Shown: positions 17,580 to 26,834 of the stretch, one piece after another | How positions within the stretch are numbered: position 1 is the stretch's first letter | How the letters are laid out: each line of letters starts with the position of its first letter | DNA from: Methylobacterium sp. UNC378MF | GTDB taxonomy: Bacteria; Pseudomonadota; Alphaproteobacteria; Rhizobiales; Beijerinckiaceae | DNA: 64,000 bases | NCBI RefSeq assembly: GCF_900103195.1 | Contig: NZ_FMWU01000010.1 | Coordinates: forward strand, 62,001 to 126,000 | Direction of reading: 5' to 3' | Made by a program: the position numbers and the translations under genes | The notes under the pieces: model-generated | What the model saw: only the letters and a program-made list of their open reading frames with translations | Databases searched by the model: none | Told to the model about the DNA's origin: nothing

Positions 17580-18404
17580 TCAGTCCTTGACCACCAGCGG
17601 CCCCGCCTGCGCAACCGGCAACGGGGTGGGGACCGGTCCGAGGCCGCATCGCGCCGCGGCATCGGGAGGAAGGAGCGGTTCGAGCAAGTTGCGGCGCGCG
17701 GCCAGCATCATGATGGAGCGCTCGGCCGAGACCGATTCCGGCGCCGGCGCAGCGGCGAACAGGTGCTCCAGGGCGAACCGGTAGCGGGCGAGCCGCAGGC
17801 CGGCCTCGAAGCGCACCCAGGCGATCAGGCAGCGGTTCTCGGCCACCCGCTGGACGGCATCCCGCATTGCGGCATCGTCGAGGGTCTTGGCGAAGGGCAG
17901 GCTGCGCAGTCGTGCGGCATCCGCGTCGATCACGCGGGCGGCCAGCGCCACGAAGATCGGGATCAGCCGCGCATCGGCGGTCGCGTCGTCACTGAGCTTC
18001 CGGTAGCGGGAGACCGGGGAGCGGGACGGCTCCGCCGTCAGGGCCTCGTAATAGGCGCCGACCTCCTCGTAGCGCCATGTCGGCGGGAGCGCGTGGGCGC
18101 TGGCGAGGCCGAACACCGTGTCCTGGAACGCCGCGAAGCTGCTGGCGGGCTCGACGAAGCGCCACGCGCGGTCGCGCAGGGCCTGCTCGTCGTCGGTGAG
18201 GCCGGACTCAAGCAGCAGACGCCCGCGATCGCGGCTGCTGAAGCTGCCTGTCGTGTCGATGAGCCCATTCCAGACGCCTGTGCGCGGCCGGCCGAAATCG
18301 CCGCTCTGGGTGCAGGCGGCGAGGAGCGCCAGCATCGCGCCGAAGGGGGCGAGACGAAGGGCGAGGCGCGTGCGGTCGAACGGCCGGCGATCCGGGACTG
18401 ACAT
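17580..18404 (-). CDS. Hypothetical lipoprotein
   Basis: The 274-aa product starts at ATG 18404 and carries a lipoprotein signal: hydrophobic FGAMLALLAAC with the lipobox Cys at about residue 32, followed by TQSGDFG. The rest is soluble and helix-rich (WRFVEPASSFAAFQDTVFG, YYEALTAEPSRSPVSRYRKL, RDAVQRVAENRCLIAWVRFE). I do not recognise a named domain. It should be anchored to a membrane on the periplasmic side. Its downstream neighbour is the convergent decayed PEP-mutase gene. Confidence 0.8.
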   Translation of the reverse strand: MSVPDRRPFDRTRLALRLAPFGAMLALLAACTQSGDFGRPRTGVWNGLIDTTGSFSSRDRGRLLLESGLTDDEQALRDRAWRFVEPASSFAAFQDTVFGLASAHALPPTWRYEEVGAYYEALTAEPSRSPVSRYRKLSDDATADARLIPIFVALAARVIDADAARLRSLPFAKTLDDAAMRDAVQRVAENRCLIAWVRFEAGLRLARYRFALEHLFAAAPAPESVSAERSIMMLAARRNLLEPLLPPDAAARCGLGPVPTPLPVAQAGPLVVKD

Positions 18405-18457
18405 GGGGTAACCGTCGATGGCGTCGCGCGGCCGGAGGGATATGCGCCTTGGCGCCC

Positions 18458-18670
18458 TCAGGACGCGAGGCGCTCGTAGCGGACGCCGAGGAACAGCAGG
18501 ATCTCGCCGCGTCGCTCGCTGGAACGCGGTACGCGCGAGGTCGGCCGCGCCTCCGCGGCGGGAAACGGAATCAGCGTGGCGGACGCGGTCGGGGCAGCCC
18601 TGCGAGTCGGATCGGCAGCGTTCTGCGACGGACGGAGTCCACCGGTCTCCTGCGGCTTGAAAAGGGTCAT
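18458..18670 (-). CDS. Small conserved-looking hypothetical protein, 70 aa
   Basis: ATG at 18670 has AGGAG followed by GGAGA upstream, a strong ribosome site. The N-terminal 45 residues are Ala/Pro/Thr-rich and look disordered; the C-terminal SERRGEILLFLGVRYERL resembles a short conserved tail I have seen on small Rhizobiales proteins. No signal peptide. It lies 53 bases upstream of the lipoprotein gene in the same direction and may be co-transcribed. Function unknown. Confidence 0.65.
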   Translation of the reverse strand: MTLFKPQETGGLRPSQNAADPTRRAAPTASATLIPFPAAEARPTSRVPRSSERRGEILLFLGVRYERLAS

Positions 18671-18804
18671 GGTCTCCGGCTCCTGTCGGCGGTCCGAGCA
18701 TCTGGCCCGGGCCCTTCGGAGGGCGTCGGCAAGGGCTACCGAAACAATCCAGCACGACGTAGTTAACGGAGTCTTTCCAGGCTTCGCCCGCGGAAATGGT
18801 ATGC

Positions 18805-18908
18805 GACGGGAGTTGGCGCGCGAATTGCTGTGCCTCTCACGCCCATGGCGGGCGTTTCCTCCCTTCGACTTAAGGCCCTGTCCGACCCCGGACAGGGCCT
18901 TCTTGTTA
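18805..18908 (+). ncRNA. Candidate small RNA with CCUCCC anti-Shine-Dalgarno loop
   Basis: In a 439-base gap without a convincing gene, a short hairpin (ACGCCC and GGGCGT, 18838-18854) is followed by an unpaired pyrimidine-rich segment TTTCCTCCCTTCGACTT and then by a strong intrinsic terminator. Hairpin, single-stranded CCUCCC, terminator is a layout known from alphaproteobacterial small RNAs that block ribosome binding sites. The 5' end is a guess and no convincing promoter is seen. The rest of the gap, 18909-19109, shows nothing I recognise. Confidence 0.35.
18872..18901 (+). terminator. Strong rho-independent terminator
   Basis: A perfect 13-bp stem (AAGGCCCTGTCCG with CGGACAGGGCCTT) closes a 4-base loop and is followed on the plus strand by CTTGTT. 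No protein gene ends upstream on this strand, since its left-hand neighbour reads leftward; this is why a small RNA is suspected. The minus strand has no T-run after the stem. Confidence 0.8.
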
Positions 18909-19109
18909 CCGGACACTCATGCTTGGGCCGCGGCCCGGTGCGACCTGCGCGCCACACTGGGGTGAAGCGTGGCCGCGACGTTCCTGCGCGGAACCCGCGG
19001 CGACCTCCCGCGCTTGCCTACCGCCCGGCCCGACCGATATGCCGGACACGGGCGAGGGCGGGACTGCCGCGTCGGTTCTCCGCCCGATCGAGATTGAGGA
19101 CACCGCTGA

Positions 19110-19403
19110 ATGCGACTGGTTCCGGAACGATCACTGCGCTTCTCTCGCCGCGGCGGGTTGGCCACGGCGGCGCTCGCACTGCTCGCGCTGACGGCCGCCC
19201 CCGCCTATGCCCAGCGGGAGGACCAGGGTCTGCAGCTCGGCTGTGCGAACGATTATTTCCGTCTCTGCGCGGGCGTCGACCCGAACAGCCAGGATGCGGA
19301 TCGCTGCATGATGCGCAACCGCAAGCGCCTGTCGCCCGAATGCCGCTCGGCGATCGGCGACTACGACAAGCGCACGGGCAGCAAGTCGCTGTCCGACGAT
19401 TGA
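19110..19403 (+). CDS. Small exported cysteine-containing protein
   Basis: A 97-aa protein with a long signal peptide ([22 protein letters not shown]) and four cysteines in the mature part: [12 protein letters not shown] and [16 protein letters not shown]. The spacing and the K/R-x-LSPxCR ending resemble Cys-rich GLG1-type repeats found in small periplasmic alphaproteobacterial proteins. Two disulfides are likely. It stands 47 bases before gshB in the same direction; a functional link is not evident. Confidence 0.75.
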   Translation: MRLVPERSLRFSRRGGLATAALALLALTAAPAYAQREDQGLQLGCANDYFRLCAGVDPNSQDADRCMMRNRKRLSPECRSAIGDYDKRTGSKSLSDD

Positions 19404-19449
19404 GACCGCATCGGGTCGAGATGCCCGCCGTTGGCGAGAGGCGTTTGGT

Positions 19450-20406
19450 ATGAGCCTGACCGTCGCGGTTCAGATGGACCCGATCCAGAATATCCGGATC
19501 GCGGGCGACACAACCTTTGCCCTGCTGCTGGAGGCCCAGCGGCGGGGACATTCCCTCGTCTACTACACGCCGAACCGGCTCTCGATGCAGGGGCGGCGCG
19601 TGACCGCGCGGGTCGAACGCCTGACCGTGCAGGATGTCGACGGGGCGCATTTCACGCTGGCGCCGCCGGAGCGGATCGACCTCGCCGAGGCCGATGTGGT
19701 GCTGATGCGCCAGGATCCGCCGTTCGACATGGCCTACATCACGGCCACCCACATGCTCGAGCGGATCCACCCGCAGACGCTCGTGGTCAACGATCCATTC
19801 GAGGTGCGCAACGCACCCGAGAAGCTGTTCGTTCTCGACTTTCCCGAGCTGATGCCTCCGACCCTGATCAGCCGCGACAAGGCGGAGATCGAGGCCTTCC
19901 GACTGGAGCACGGCACGGTGGCGATGAAGCCGCTGCACGGGCATGGCGGCGCCGCGGTGTTCAAGGTCACCGAGAAGGACCCGAATTTCGGGTCGATGTT
20001 CGACCTGTTCGCCACCACCTTCCGCGAAGCCTGGGTCGTCCAGCGCTACCTCGACCGGGTCACGGAAGGCGACAAGCGCATCATCCTGGTCGACGGCATC
20101 CCCATGGGTGCGGTCAATCGTGTCCCGGCGGCGAACGACATCCGCTCGAACATGGTCCGGGGCGGTGCCGCCTCCGCGTCGGAGCTGACCGACCGCGAGC
20201 GCGAGATCTGCGCGACGATCGGCCCGGAACTCGCGCGGCGGGGCCTGGTCTTGGTGGGAATCGACGTCATCGACGGCCATCTCACCGAGATCAACGTGAC
20301 CTCGCCAACCGGAATCCGGGCGATTCAACGCCTCGGCGGGCCGGACCTGTCGGTGGCTGTCTGGGATGCGATCGAGGCGCGGATCGCGGCGCGCAACGGC
20401 GTGTGA
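19450..20406 (+). CDS. gshB: Glutathione synthetase
   Basis: A 318-aa ATP-grasp enzyme joining glycine to gamma-glutamylcysteine. Visible markers are the N-terminal [38 protein letters not shown], the ATP-grasp Lys in [11 protein letters not shown], and the metal/substrate block [19 protein letters not shown]. Length is typical. It supplies glutathione for the glutathione peroxidase and glutathionyl-hydroquinone reductase-like enzymes encoded elsewhere in the window. Confidence 0.96.
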   Translation: MSLTVAVQMDPIQNIRIAGDTTFALLLEAQRRGHSLVYYTPNRLSMQGRRVTARVERLTVQDVDGAHFTLAPPERIDLAEADVVLMRQDPPFDMAYITATHMLERIHPQTLVVNDPFEVRNAPEKLFVLDFPELMPPTLISRDKAEIEAFRLEHGTVAMKPLHGHGGAAVFKVTEKDPNFGSMFDLFATTFREAWVVQRYLDRVTEGDKRIILVDGIPMGAVNRVPAANDIRSNMVRGGAASASELTDREREICATIGPELARRGLVLVGIDVIDGHLTEINVTSPTGIRAIQRLGGPDLSVAVWDAIEARIAARNGV

Positions 20407-20545
20407 GAGCGCTCCGCTGACGCGGCCATCCGCCGTCGCGCGCGCAGTGAAGCGACCCGGCGCCGCGCAGCGTCTGCCCGCGGTGTGTCATCAGCGATTC
20501 CCCTGCTCGGCGCATCAGGGCGGCGACTGACCCTGGATACCGCAC

Positions 20546-22081
20546 TCACGTTTCCGCGCGCGGCGTCGCGCTGAGTTCGGCCCAGTCGAACTCCTCCTCC
20601 AGCAGGTAATAGGCGTCGTCGCCGATCCGCCCCTGGCGCCGCAGGGAGAGCACCGCATCGCGGGCGGCCTCGACGGCTCGGCGACGTGCGGCATCCGCCG
20701 GGAGGCTCTCCGGCGCCCGGCCCTCCTCGTGCGCTTCAGCCTCCGCGAGCGCCGCGCGGAACTCCGCGCGCAGGGCGTCGGCTGCCGGTTCATCCTCGGC
20801 GTCGGAAAGGCTGTCGAGGGCGGCCTGGTAGGCGGCGGCCCGGGCCCAGCCGGTCTCCCGCCCGACCGGGTCGTCGTCCTCCAGCTTCAGGAAAGCGAGG
20901 AGCGGGCGCAGGGTCAGGCCCTGCACGATGAGCGTGCCCAGCACGGTGAAGAAGGCGGTGAAGACCACGAGATCGCGGTGGGGAAAAGCGGCGGGCAGCG
21001 CCAGCGCAGCCGCCACCGTGACGATGCCGCGCATGCCCGCCCAGGACAGGGCGAGACCCGGCCCGAGCCGTGCCGGCGCGCCGGCCTGCCGGAGGCCGAG
21101 CCCGCGCATACCCGTGGTCGGCAGCACCCAGGCGAGACGGGTCACCACCACGGTGGCGAAGGTGGCACCTGCGAGGATCAGGGCCTGCCACGCATCCGGG
21201 CCGGTCAGCCGCTCCCGGATCGGGTCGATCTGGATGCCGATCAGCACGAAAGCCAGGACGTTGAGCACGAACACCGCCGTGTCCCAGACCGCGTAGGAAA
21301 TCACCCGGGCGCGTGGCGCCGTGATGCCCGGCGCCCGCCGGGCGACCGTCACCGCGAAGGTGACGATGGTCAGGACCCCTGACAGCTCCAGCCGCTCGGC
21401 GGCGAGCCAGATCCCGAAGGCCACGACGAACTGCATCACGATCGCGCTCGCCGGGTCCGTCACGCGCCGCGTCAGCGCGACGAAGAGCAGACCGAGGACG
21501 GGGCCGACGACCAGGCTCGCCACGACGCCCAGAAGGAAGGCGGGCGCCACCTCGGCGGGGTGGAACGTGCCGGCCATCGCGGCGGCCACGCCGAGCCGGT
21601 AGATCAACAAGGAGGCCGCATCGTTGAGCAGGCTTTCGCCGCGCAGGATCGTGGCGAGCCGGTGGGGCATCGGCGCGTGCTTGAGCACCGCCAGCGCTGC
21701 CACCGCGTCCGGCGGCGCGACCACTGCGCCGAGCACGATGCAGGCGGAGATCGGCATGTCCGGCACGACGAGCCGCGCCACGACCGCGACGGCGAGCGTG
21801 GTCACTGCGACCGCGCCGACCGCGAGCCCCAGCACCGCGCGCCAATTGTCCTTCATGTCCCGGACTGAGGCGTCGAAGCCGGCATCGAGCAGGACGGGCG
21901 CCAGGAACAGCGCGAGGGCGAGTTCGGGGTCGAGCCGCAGGTTCGGGACACCGGGCACGAAGGCGAGACCGACCCCGCCCAGCGCCAGGAAGGCCGGATA
22001 GGGTGCGCCCAGCCGGCGCGCCAGACCGGCCAGAAGGACGGCGCCGAACAGGACGCCGACAACCCACTCGAAGATCAGCAT
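20546..22081 (-). CDS. CPA1-family Na+/H+ antiporter
   Basis: A 511-aa inner-membrane protein with about 12 hydrophobic segments in the first 400 residues and a roughly 100-residue cytoplasmic tail. The ion-binding motif APPDAVAAL and the following GESLLNDAASLLIYRLG are diagnostic of CPA1/NhaP-type exchangers. The acidic tail (LSDAEDEPAADALRAEF) is likely regulatory. It exchanges cytoplasmic Na+ or K+ for protons. An OprB porin gene lies 57 bases upstream in the same direction. Confidence 0.9.
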   Translation of the reverse strand: MLIFEWVVGVLFGAVLLAGLARRLGAPYPAFLALGGVGLAFVPGVPNLRLDPELALALFLAPVLLDAGFDASVRDMKDNWRAVLGLAVGAVAVTTLAVAVVARLVVPDMPISACIVLGAVVAPPDAVAALAVLKHAPMPHRLATILRGESLLNDAASLLIYRLGVAAAMAGTFHPAEVAPAFLLGVVASLVVGPVLGLLFVALTRRVTDPASAIVMQFVVAFGIWLAAERLELSGVLTIVTFAVTVARRAPGITAPRARVISYAVWDTAVFVLNVLAFVLIGIQIDPIRERLTGPDAWQALILAGATFATVVVTRLAWVLPTTGMRGLGLRQAGAPARLGPGLALSWAGMRGIVTVAAALALPAAFPHRDLVVFTAFFTVLGTLIVQGLTLRPLLAFLKLEDDDPVGRETGWARAAAYQAALDSLSDAEDEPAADALRAEFRAALAEAEAHEEGRAPESLPADAARRRAVEAARDAVLSLRRQGRIGDDAYYLLEEEFDWAELSATPRAET

Positions 22082-22138
22082 GCTGCGGAAAGAACCGGGG
22101 CACCGTCACCGTTCCCGGCATCGCCGTCGCAGGCCGGC

Positions 22139-23584
22139 TCAGTACTGCACGGTGGCGCGGACCCCGAGCACCGCGGCGTTGCGCAGGCGGTGCCCGTCAG
22201 GCCCGGCGATGCCGGCGCCTGGATGGATGACGTATTGTGCGTCCGGCTGAACCGTGAAGCCCGGACCGACGACGGCCTGATAGGTCGCCTCGATCACCGC
22301 CTCGGCGCGGCGCCTTGGCATCGGCATGCCCGTATAGAGGATCGTGTCCCGGTCGGCCCGCTGCGCCTCGTCGCTGATGCGGGCGTAGGCGACGCTGAGG
22401 CCGATCGTGTCGTCGTCGCGCCCGTCGAACAGGCCTTTGTAGGCCAGTCCGGTATCCAGGTAGGCGTCGATCAGGCTGGAACGGGTGGGCGACCATGCGG
22501 CCCGTACGAAGAAGCCGAGACCCTCGTCGTCCTTGCCGGATTCGCGGTACAGGGTCTGGTCATAGATCGCGTAGAGGCCGGCATTGCCGCGCACCGGACG
22601 GCCGATCCCGCTGGCGTTCGGATCGGCGAGCGGCACGCCGGTGATGTCGAAGCGCAGGCTGTCGAAGCGGCCGAAATGCTGCCAGCCGCCGAGGGTGATG
22701 TCCCCAGGCAGGCCCTTGGCCCCCGGGGCGATGTTGTACGCGTAGGTCGCCTCGGCGATGACCAGGGCCGGATCGCGCACGCGGAAATTCGTGCCGGTCC
22801 GATCGAGGCGCTGCGCCTCCGGATCGTCGCCCGGCCGATTGGCGCCTGCCGGATCGCCGTCATAGAGCCCGACCTGCAGGGAGAAGCCGTTGCCCGGCGC
22901 GTATTTGGCCCGGATCGCCGGCGCCGCGAGCGGGTAGGCCGGGCCGCCGCTCGGCAGGTCGAGCCCGGTGATCGCCGGCCATCCGAAGGTGGAGTTCACG
23001 AACAGGGTCGCGGTCTGACTGACGAAGAACTCGGTGTCGGCGGCCTGCTGCCCGATCCGGAGGCCGAGCTGGCCGTCCATCAGGCTCTGGTCGAGCCAGA
23101 GCACGTAGAGACGGCTCGACGGCAGCGCCTCGATGACGCTCGTGGTCAGCAGGTTGCCGACATAGTAGCGCGACAGACCGGTGCCGTGGATGAAGTAGGC
23201 GTTGGCGTGGACCGTGGCGCCCTGCCAACCCACGAGCCGGTCGAGGTCGAGATTGAGCCGCAGGTTGAGGCGATCCTCGACAATCGCGCCCTGCCGCAAT
23301 CCGCCGACGGGGTTGCCGAGCACGTCGGCGATGTAGGTCAGGCTGTACTCGATGCCCCGCTCTTTCAGAATCGGGCGGATCCCCAGCGGATCGCCGAGCG
23401 GGCCGAGAGACGGCTCCACCGATCGGACATAGCCGCCGGAGGCTTGGCTGGTCGTCTCAGGCTGGGAGACCGAGATGCGGGGATCGGCGCCCGCACCCTC
23501 GAAGACGGTCGGGACATGCTGCTGCGCTGCGGCAGGCACGGCCGACAGGCCGACGGCGAACCAGGGTGAGAGTGTCCGGAACAT
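22139..23584 (-). CDS. OprB-type carbohydrate-selective porin
   Basis: A 481-aa outer-membrane protein with a signal peptide (FAVGLSAVPAAAQ) and typical OprB blocks: GIEYSLTYIADVLGNPVGG, RLNLRLNLDLDRLVGW, GLRIGQQAADTEFFVSQ and the final strand ending in aromatic Tyr (GVRATVQY). It forms a 16-strand sugar-permeable channel in known relatives; its substrate here is unknown. Start at ATG 23584 places the signal sequence directly at the N-terminus. Confidence 0.9.
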   Translation of the reverse strand: MFRTLSPWFAVGLSAVPAAAQQHVPTVFEGAGADPRISVSQPETTSQASGGYVRSVEPSLGPLGDPLGIRPILKERGIEYSLTYIADVLGNPVGGLRQGAIVEDRLNLRLNLDLDRLVGWQGATVHANAYFIHGTGLSRYYVGNLLTTSVIEALPSSRLYVLWLDQSLMDGQLGLRIGQQAADTEFFVSQTATLFVNSTFGWPAITGLDLPSGGPAYPLAAPAIRAKYAPGNGFSLQVGLYDGDPAGANRPGDDPEAQRLDRTGTNFRVRDPALVIAEATYAYNIAPGAKGLPGDITLGGWQHFGRFDSLRFDITGVPLADPNASGIGRPVRGNAGLYAIYDQTLYRESGKDDEGLGFFVRAAWSPTRSSLIDAYLDTGLAYKGLFDGRDDDTIGLSVAYARISDEAQRADRDTILYTGMPMPRRRAEAVIEATYQAVVGPGFTVQPDAQYVIHPGAGIAGPDGHRLRNAAVLGVRATVQY

Positions 23585-23705
23585 TGGCCGCTTCTGGGCG
23601 ACAGCACGCTTACAGCATAGCACGGCGCACCGCCTGGACATGCGTGGCCTTTGCAGGATGCACAGGCTCGCCTAACCCTGCGCCGGTTACACCACAGGAC
23701 CACTG

Positions 23706-25304
23706 ATGCCCGAGACTCCCGTCTTCACCGCTGCCGCCGTCGCCGCGCCCCACAGCCTCGCCGCCCAGGCCGGCCAGACTGTGCTGGCCCAGGGCGGCAA
23801 CGCCATCGAGGCGATGGTGGCGATGGCCGCTTCCATCGCGGTGGTCTATCCGCACATGAACGGCATCGGCGGCGACGGCTTCTGGCTGGTGCGCGAGCGC
23901 GGCGGCCGGGTGCGCGGCATCGAGGCCTGCGGACCGGCCGGCCGCCTCGCCACGATGGCGCGCTATCGGGAGAAGGGCTACGACGCGATCCCCGCGCGGG
24001 GTCCCGACGCCATGGTGACGGTGGCTGGCGCGGTGGGCGGCTGGCGCCTCGCCCTGGAACTGGCCCGCGCATTGGGCGGGCGCCTGCCCCTGGAGACGCT
24101 GCTTGCCGACGCGATCGGCCAGGCGCGCAACGGCGTGCCGGTCTCGCCTTCGGAGGCGCGCTACGTGCCTCAGGAACTCGACACGCTGCACGATGCCCCG
24201 AATTTTTCGAAGACGTTCCTGAAGGACGGCAAGCCCTATCCGGCGGGGGAGACCCGCGCCCTGCCGCTTCTCGCCGCCACATTGGAGCAGCTCGCCCATG
24301 CCGGCCTGAGCGACTTCTACCGCGGCGATATCGGCCGGGAGATCGCCGCCGACCTGGAACGCCTCGGCGCGCCGGTCACCCGGGCGGATCTCGAGACCTT
24401 CGCGGCGGCCGAGCGGGCGCCGCTCTCGATCCGGCGCCGCGACGCGACGCTCTACAACTTCCCGCCGCCGACCCAGGGACTCGCCGCGCTGCTGATCCTC
24501 GGGATTTTCGACCGGCTGAACATCGCCGAGGCCGAGAGCACGGCGCATTATCACGGGCTGATCGAGGCGACGAAGCGGGCCTTCGCGATCCGTGACCGGG
24601 TGGTCACCGATTTCGCGCGCCTGCGGCATGACCCTGCCGCTTTCCTGACAGCGGAACGGCTCGCCCGCGAGGCGGCACAGATCGAGATGGGCCGCGCCGC
24701 CCGGGTGCCCCTGCCCGATCCGGGCCACGGCGACACGGTCTGGATGGGGGCGATCGACCAGGACGGCCTCTCCGTCTCGTACATCCAGTCGGTCTACTGG
24801 GAGTATGGCTCCGGCACGGTTCTACCCGCGACCGGCATCTGTTGGCAGAACCGGGGCATGTCCTTCTCGCTCGATCCGAAAGCCGTGAACCCGCTGGAGC
24901 CGGGCCGGCGGCCGTTCCACACGCTGATCCCGGCGCTGGCCTGCTTCGATGATGGCCGGGTGATGAGCTACGGGAGCATGGGCGGCGACGGGCAGCCGCA
25001 GTTCCAGGCTCAGATCTTCAGCCGCTACGCCGATTACGGGATGTCGGTCGCCGACGCGGTCGACGCGCCGCGCCTCCTCTACGGACGCACCTGGGGCGCG
25101 CCCTCTCTCAGCGTGAAGGTGGAGGACCGGTTCGATCCGGCTTGCATCGCGGCGCTCGGCCGCCTCGGACACGAGGTCGAGGAACTGGGCGGACCCTATA
25201 TCGACTCGCTCGGGCATGCGGGCATGCTGGTCCGCCACGCACGTAACGGGCGGATCGAGGCGAGCCACGATCCGCGCTCGGATGGCGGCGCGCTGGGCCT
25301 CTGA
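23706..25304 (+). CDS. Gamma-glutamyltransferase-family Ntn hydrolase
   Basis: The 532-aa product matches the GGT fold: GGNAIEAMVAMAASIAVVYPHMNGIGGDGF near the N-terminus, PPPTQGLAALLILGIF, and the autoprocessing Thr344 in HGDTVWMGAID. GSMGGDGQPQFQAQ near the C-terminus is also typical. There is no signal peptide, so it is probably cytoplasmic, unlike the periplasmic glutathione-degrading GGT of E. coli. Cephalosporin acylase or other amidase activity is possible within the family. Confidence 0.88.
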   Translation: MPETPVFTAAAVAAPHSLAAQAGQTVLAQGGNAIEAMVAMAASIAVVYPHMNGIGGDGFWLVRERGGRVRGIEACGPAGRLATMARYREKGYDAIPARGPDAMVTVAGAVGGWRLALELARALGGRLPLETLLADAIGQARNGVPVSPSEARYVPQELDTLHDAPNFSKTFLKDGKPYPAGETRALPLLAATLEQLAHAGLSDFYRGDIGREIAADLERLGAPVTRADLETFAAAERAPLSIRRRDATLYNFPPPTQGLAALLILGIFDRLNIAEAESTAHYHGLIEATKRAFAIRDRVVTDFARLRHDPAAFLTAERLAREAAQIEMGRAARVPLPDPGHGDTVWMGAIDQDGLSVSYIQSVYWEYGSGTVLPATGICWQNRGMSFSLDPKAVNPLEPGRRPFHTLIPALACFDDGRVMSYGSMGGDGQPQFQAQIFSRYADYGMSVADAVDAPRLLYGRTWGAPSLSVKVEDRFDPACIAALGRLGHEVEELGGPYIDSLGHAGMLVRHARNGRIEASHDPRSDGGALGL

Positions 25305-25308
25305 GGGG

Positions 25309-25328
25309 CGTGCCGCCTCGGCGGCACG
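25309..25328. terminator. Hairpin between convergent genes
   Basis: Nine-base arms CGTGCCGCC and GGCGGCACG pair perfectly around two bases, directly after the gamma-glutamyltransferase stop and before the end of the convergent methyltransferase gene. It lacks a T-run on either strand, so termination efficiency is uncertain, but its place between two convergent genes fits a bidirectional terminator. Confidence 0.5.
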
Positions 25329-25338
25329 TGACGACTGC

Positions 25339-26196
25339 TCACCCCGCCTGAACGAGCCAGCAGGCGGCGCGCAGACTGACGGTCCCCCCTTGGGCGTGGC
25401 GCCGCAGAACCTCCGTCACCGCCGCTTCGGCCTGCATCCGCAGATCCGGCGCGGCCTCGCGGACGAGGTGCGAATTGGGGCCGAGGTCGAGAGACACGTG
25501 GGTGGCCGTCGCGGTCGCCGCCGCGTCGGTCTCGCCCTGTCCGAGGACGATGTCGCGGTCGAGCGCGTCGCAGGTCACGCTTGCGAACCCGGCGCCGCGC
25601 AGGAGTGCGACCAGCGGGTCGGCATCGGCGAAGCGGAAAGGCCCGGGTGTGTCGGGCTGGGGTGGCGGCGGGATCTCGGGCAGGAGCGGCAGAACCGCGT
25701 CCCGCGGCACGCTTACCCAGAGGTTTTCGGAGAGCGGCCGCCAGCACAGGAAGGTGAGCCGGCCGCCCGGCTTGAGCATCCGCCGCAGGTTGGCGAAGGC
25801 ACGCCCTGAATCCGAAAAGAACATCACGCCGAAGCGCGAGAGGGCGTTTTCGAAGTGCCCGAGATCCGCCTGCTCCACATCGGCCTCGACGAATACGACC
25901 GGGGCCGCGCCCGGCGCCTCCGCGGCGACGCGGCTCCGGGCGACAGCCAGCAGCGGCGCCGAGATGTCGGCTCCGGTCACAGCGCCGCCGGGCCCGATCC
26001 GGCGCGCCGCTTCCAGGGTCGTGGCCCCCGCGCCGCAGCCGATATCGAGCACCCTATCACCGGGGGCGAGGGGCGCACGGGCGAACAGCGCCTCGGTCAG
26101 CGGGACGAACATCGCGTCGAGGACGGCTTGGCTGCGCGCCCAGCGCACGCCGACCTCGCCGTTCCAATACTCGGTCTGGGTGACACCGCCCGCCAT
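25339..26196 (-). CDS. Class I SAM-dependent methyltransferase
   Basis: A 285-aa protein with the Rossmann motif I VLDIGCGAGATTLEAARR, motif II VTGADIS and a later acidic VEADVEQAD. It resembles UbiE/COQ5-like small-molecule methyltransferases; ENALSRFGVMFFSD matches that group. The substrate is unknown. The OsmC-family gene ends 12 bases upstream in the same direction, so they are probably co-transcribed. Confidence 0.85.
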   Translation of the reverse strand: MAGGVTQTEYWNGEVGVRWARSQAVLDAMFVPLTEALFARAPLAPGDRVLDIGCGAGATTLEAARRIGPGGAVTGADISAPLLAVARSRVAAEAPGAAPVVFVEADVEQADLGHFENALSRFGVMFFSDSGRAFANLRRMLKPGGRLTFLCWRPLSENLWVSVPRDAVLPLLPEIPPPPQPDTPGPFRFADADPLVALLRGAGFASVTCDALDRDIVLGQGETDAAATATATHVSLDLGPNSHLVREAAPDLRMQAEAAVTEVLRRHAQGGTVSLRAACWLVQAG

Positions 26197-26208
26197 AACG
26201 CTCCTCCC

Positions 26209-26718
26209 TCAGACGGTGGTCGTCGCCACCGACAGTTCGGGCTTGTGGTTCAGGGTCTGGAACACCACGCAGTAACGCTCGGTGAGCTTGAGCAGCTGCG
26301 CAAGCTTGTCCTCCGGTGCGTCGGTGTCGAGTTCGAAGAACAGGCGGATGCTGCGGAATCCCACCGGCGCCTCCTTGTCGACCCCGAGGGTACCGCGGAA
26401 ATCGAGATCGCCCTCGGCGCTGACCGTGCCGGACCGGAGCGGGATCTCCAGAGCGGTCGCCACCGCCTTGAGGGTCACGCCCGCGCAGGCGACCAGCGCC
26501 TCCAGCAGCATATCCCCCGAGCACAGCTCCGCGCCCGATCCGCCGGTGGCCGGATGAAGCCCGGCCTCCGCAATGGCGCGGCCAGTCTCGACCTTGCAGG
26601 CAATCTTGGTGTCGTCCAGCGTGCCCCTGGCCTTCAGGGTGATGACCGCCGCGTCCGGCGCGGTGCGGTACTTGTCCTTGATCGGAGCCTGGAGGGCTCG
26701 CAGCGCAGTGGCATCCAT
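26209..26718 (-). CDS. OsmC-family protein
   Basis: A 169-aa protein with the OsmC/Ohr-fold pattern: CSGDMLLEALVACAGVTLKAVA contains the conserved Cys, and RSIRLFFELDTDAPEDKLAQLL and LTERYCVVFQTL follow, with the second Cys. OsmC and Ohr proteins reduce organic hydroperoxides with a Cys pair. The spacing here is closer to the OsmC-like subgroup than to Ohr, so peroxidase activity is not certain. Start at ATG 26718. Confidence 0.85.
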   Translation of the reverse strand: MDATALRALQAPIKDKYRTAPDAAVITLKARGTLDDTKIACKVETGRAIAEAGLHPATGGSGAELCSGDMLLEALVACAGVTLKAVATALEIPLRSGTVSAEGDLDFRGTLGVDKEAPVGFRSIRLFFELDTDAPEDKLAQLLKLTERYCVVFQTLNHKPELSVATTTV

Positions 26719-26834
26719 GGCGTCGTCCTCTCGAATTCGCTTCGCGCCCGCTTCTCTGCGGCGGGCCGGCCGGAGCGCTCCGGCTCCGTCGAGGCTCCGG
26801 TATAGGTGCGCGGCGTGCGGACGGAAAGCGGCCC

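Noticed and set aside
18763..18957. Small open frames covering the terminator at 18872-18901
   Set aside because: They run through a perfect terminator hairpin and show no ribosome site or conserved composition.
20407..20545. A gene in the gap between gshB and the antiporter
   Set aside because: Short overlapping frames on both strands, none with a ribosome site or protein-like sequence; treated as a convergent gap.
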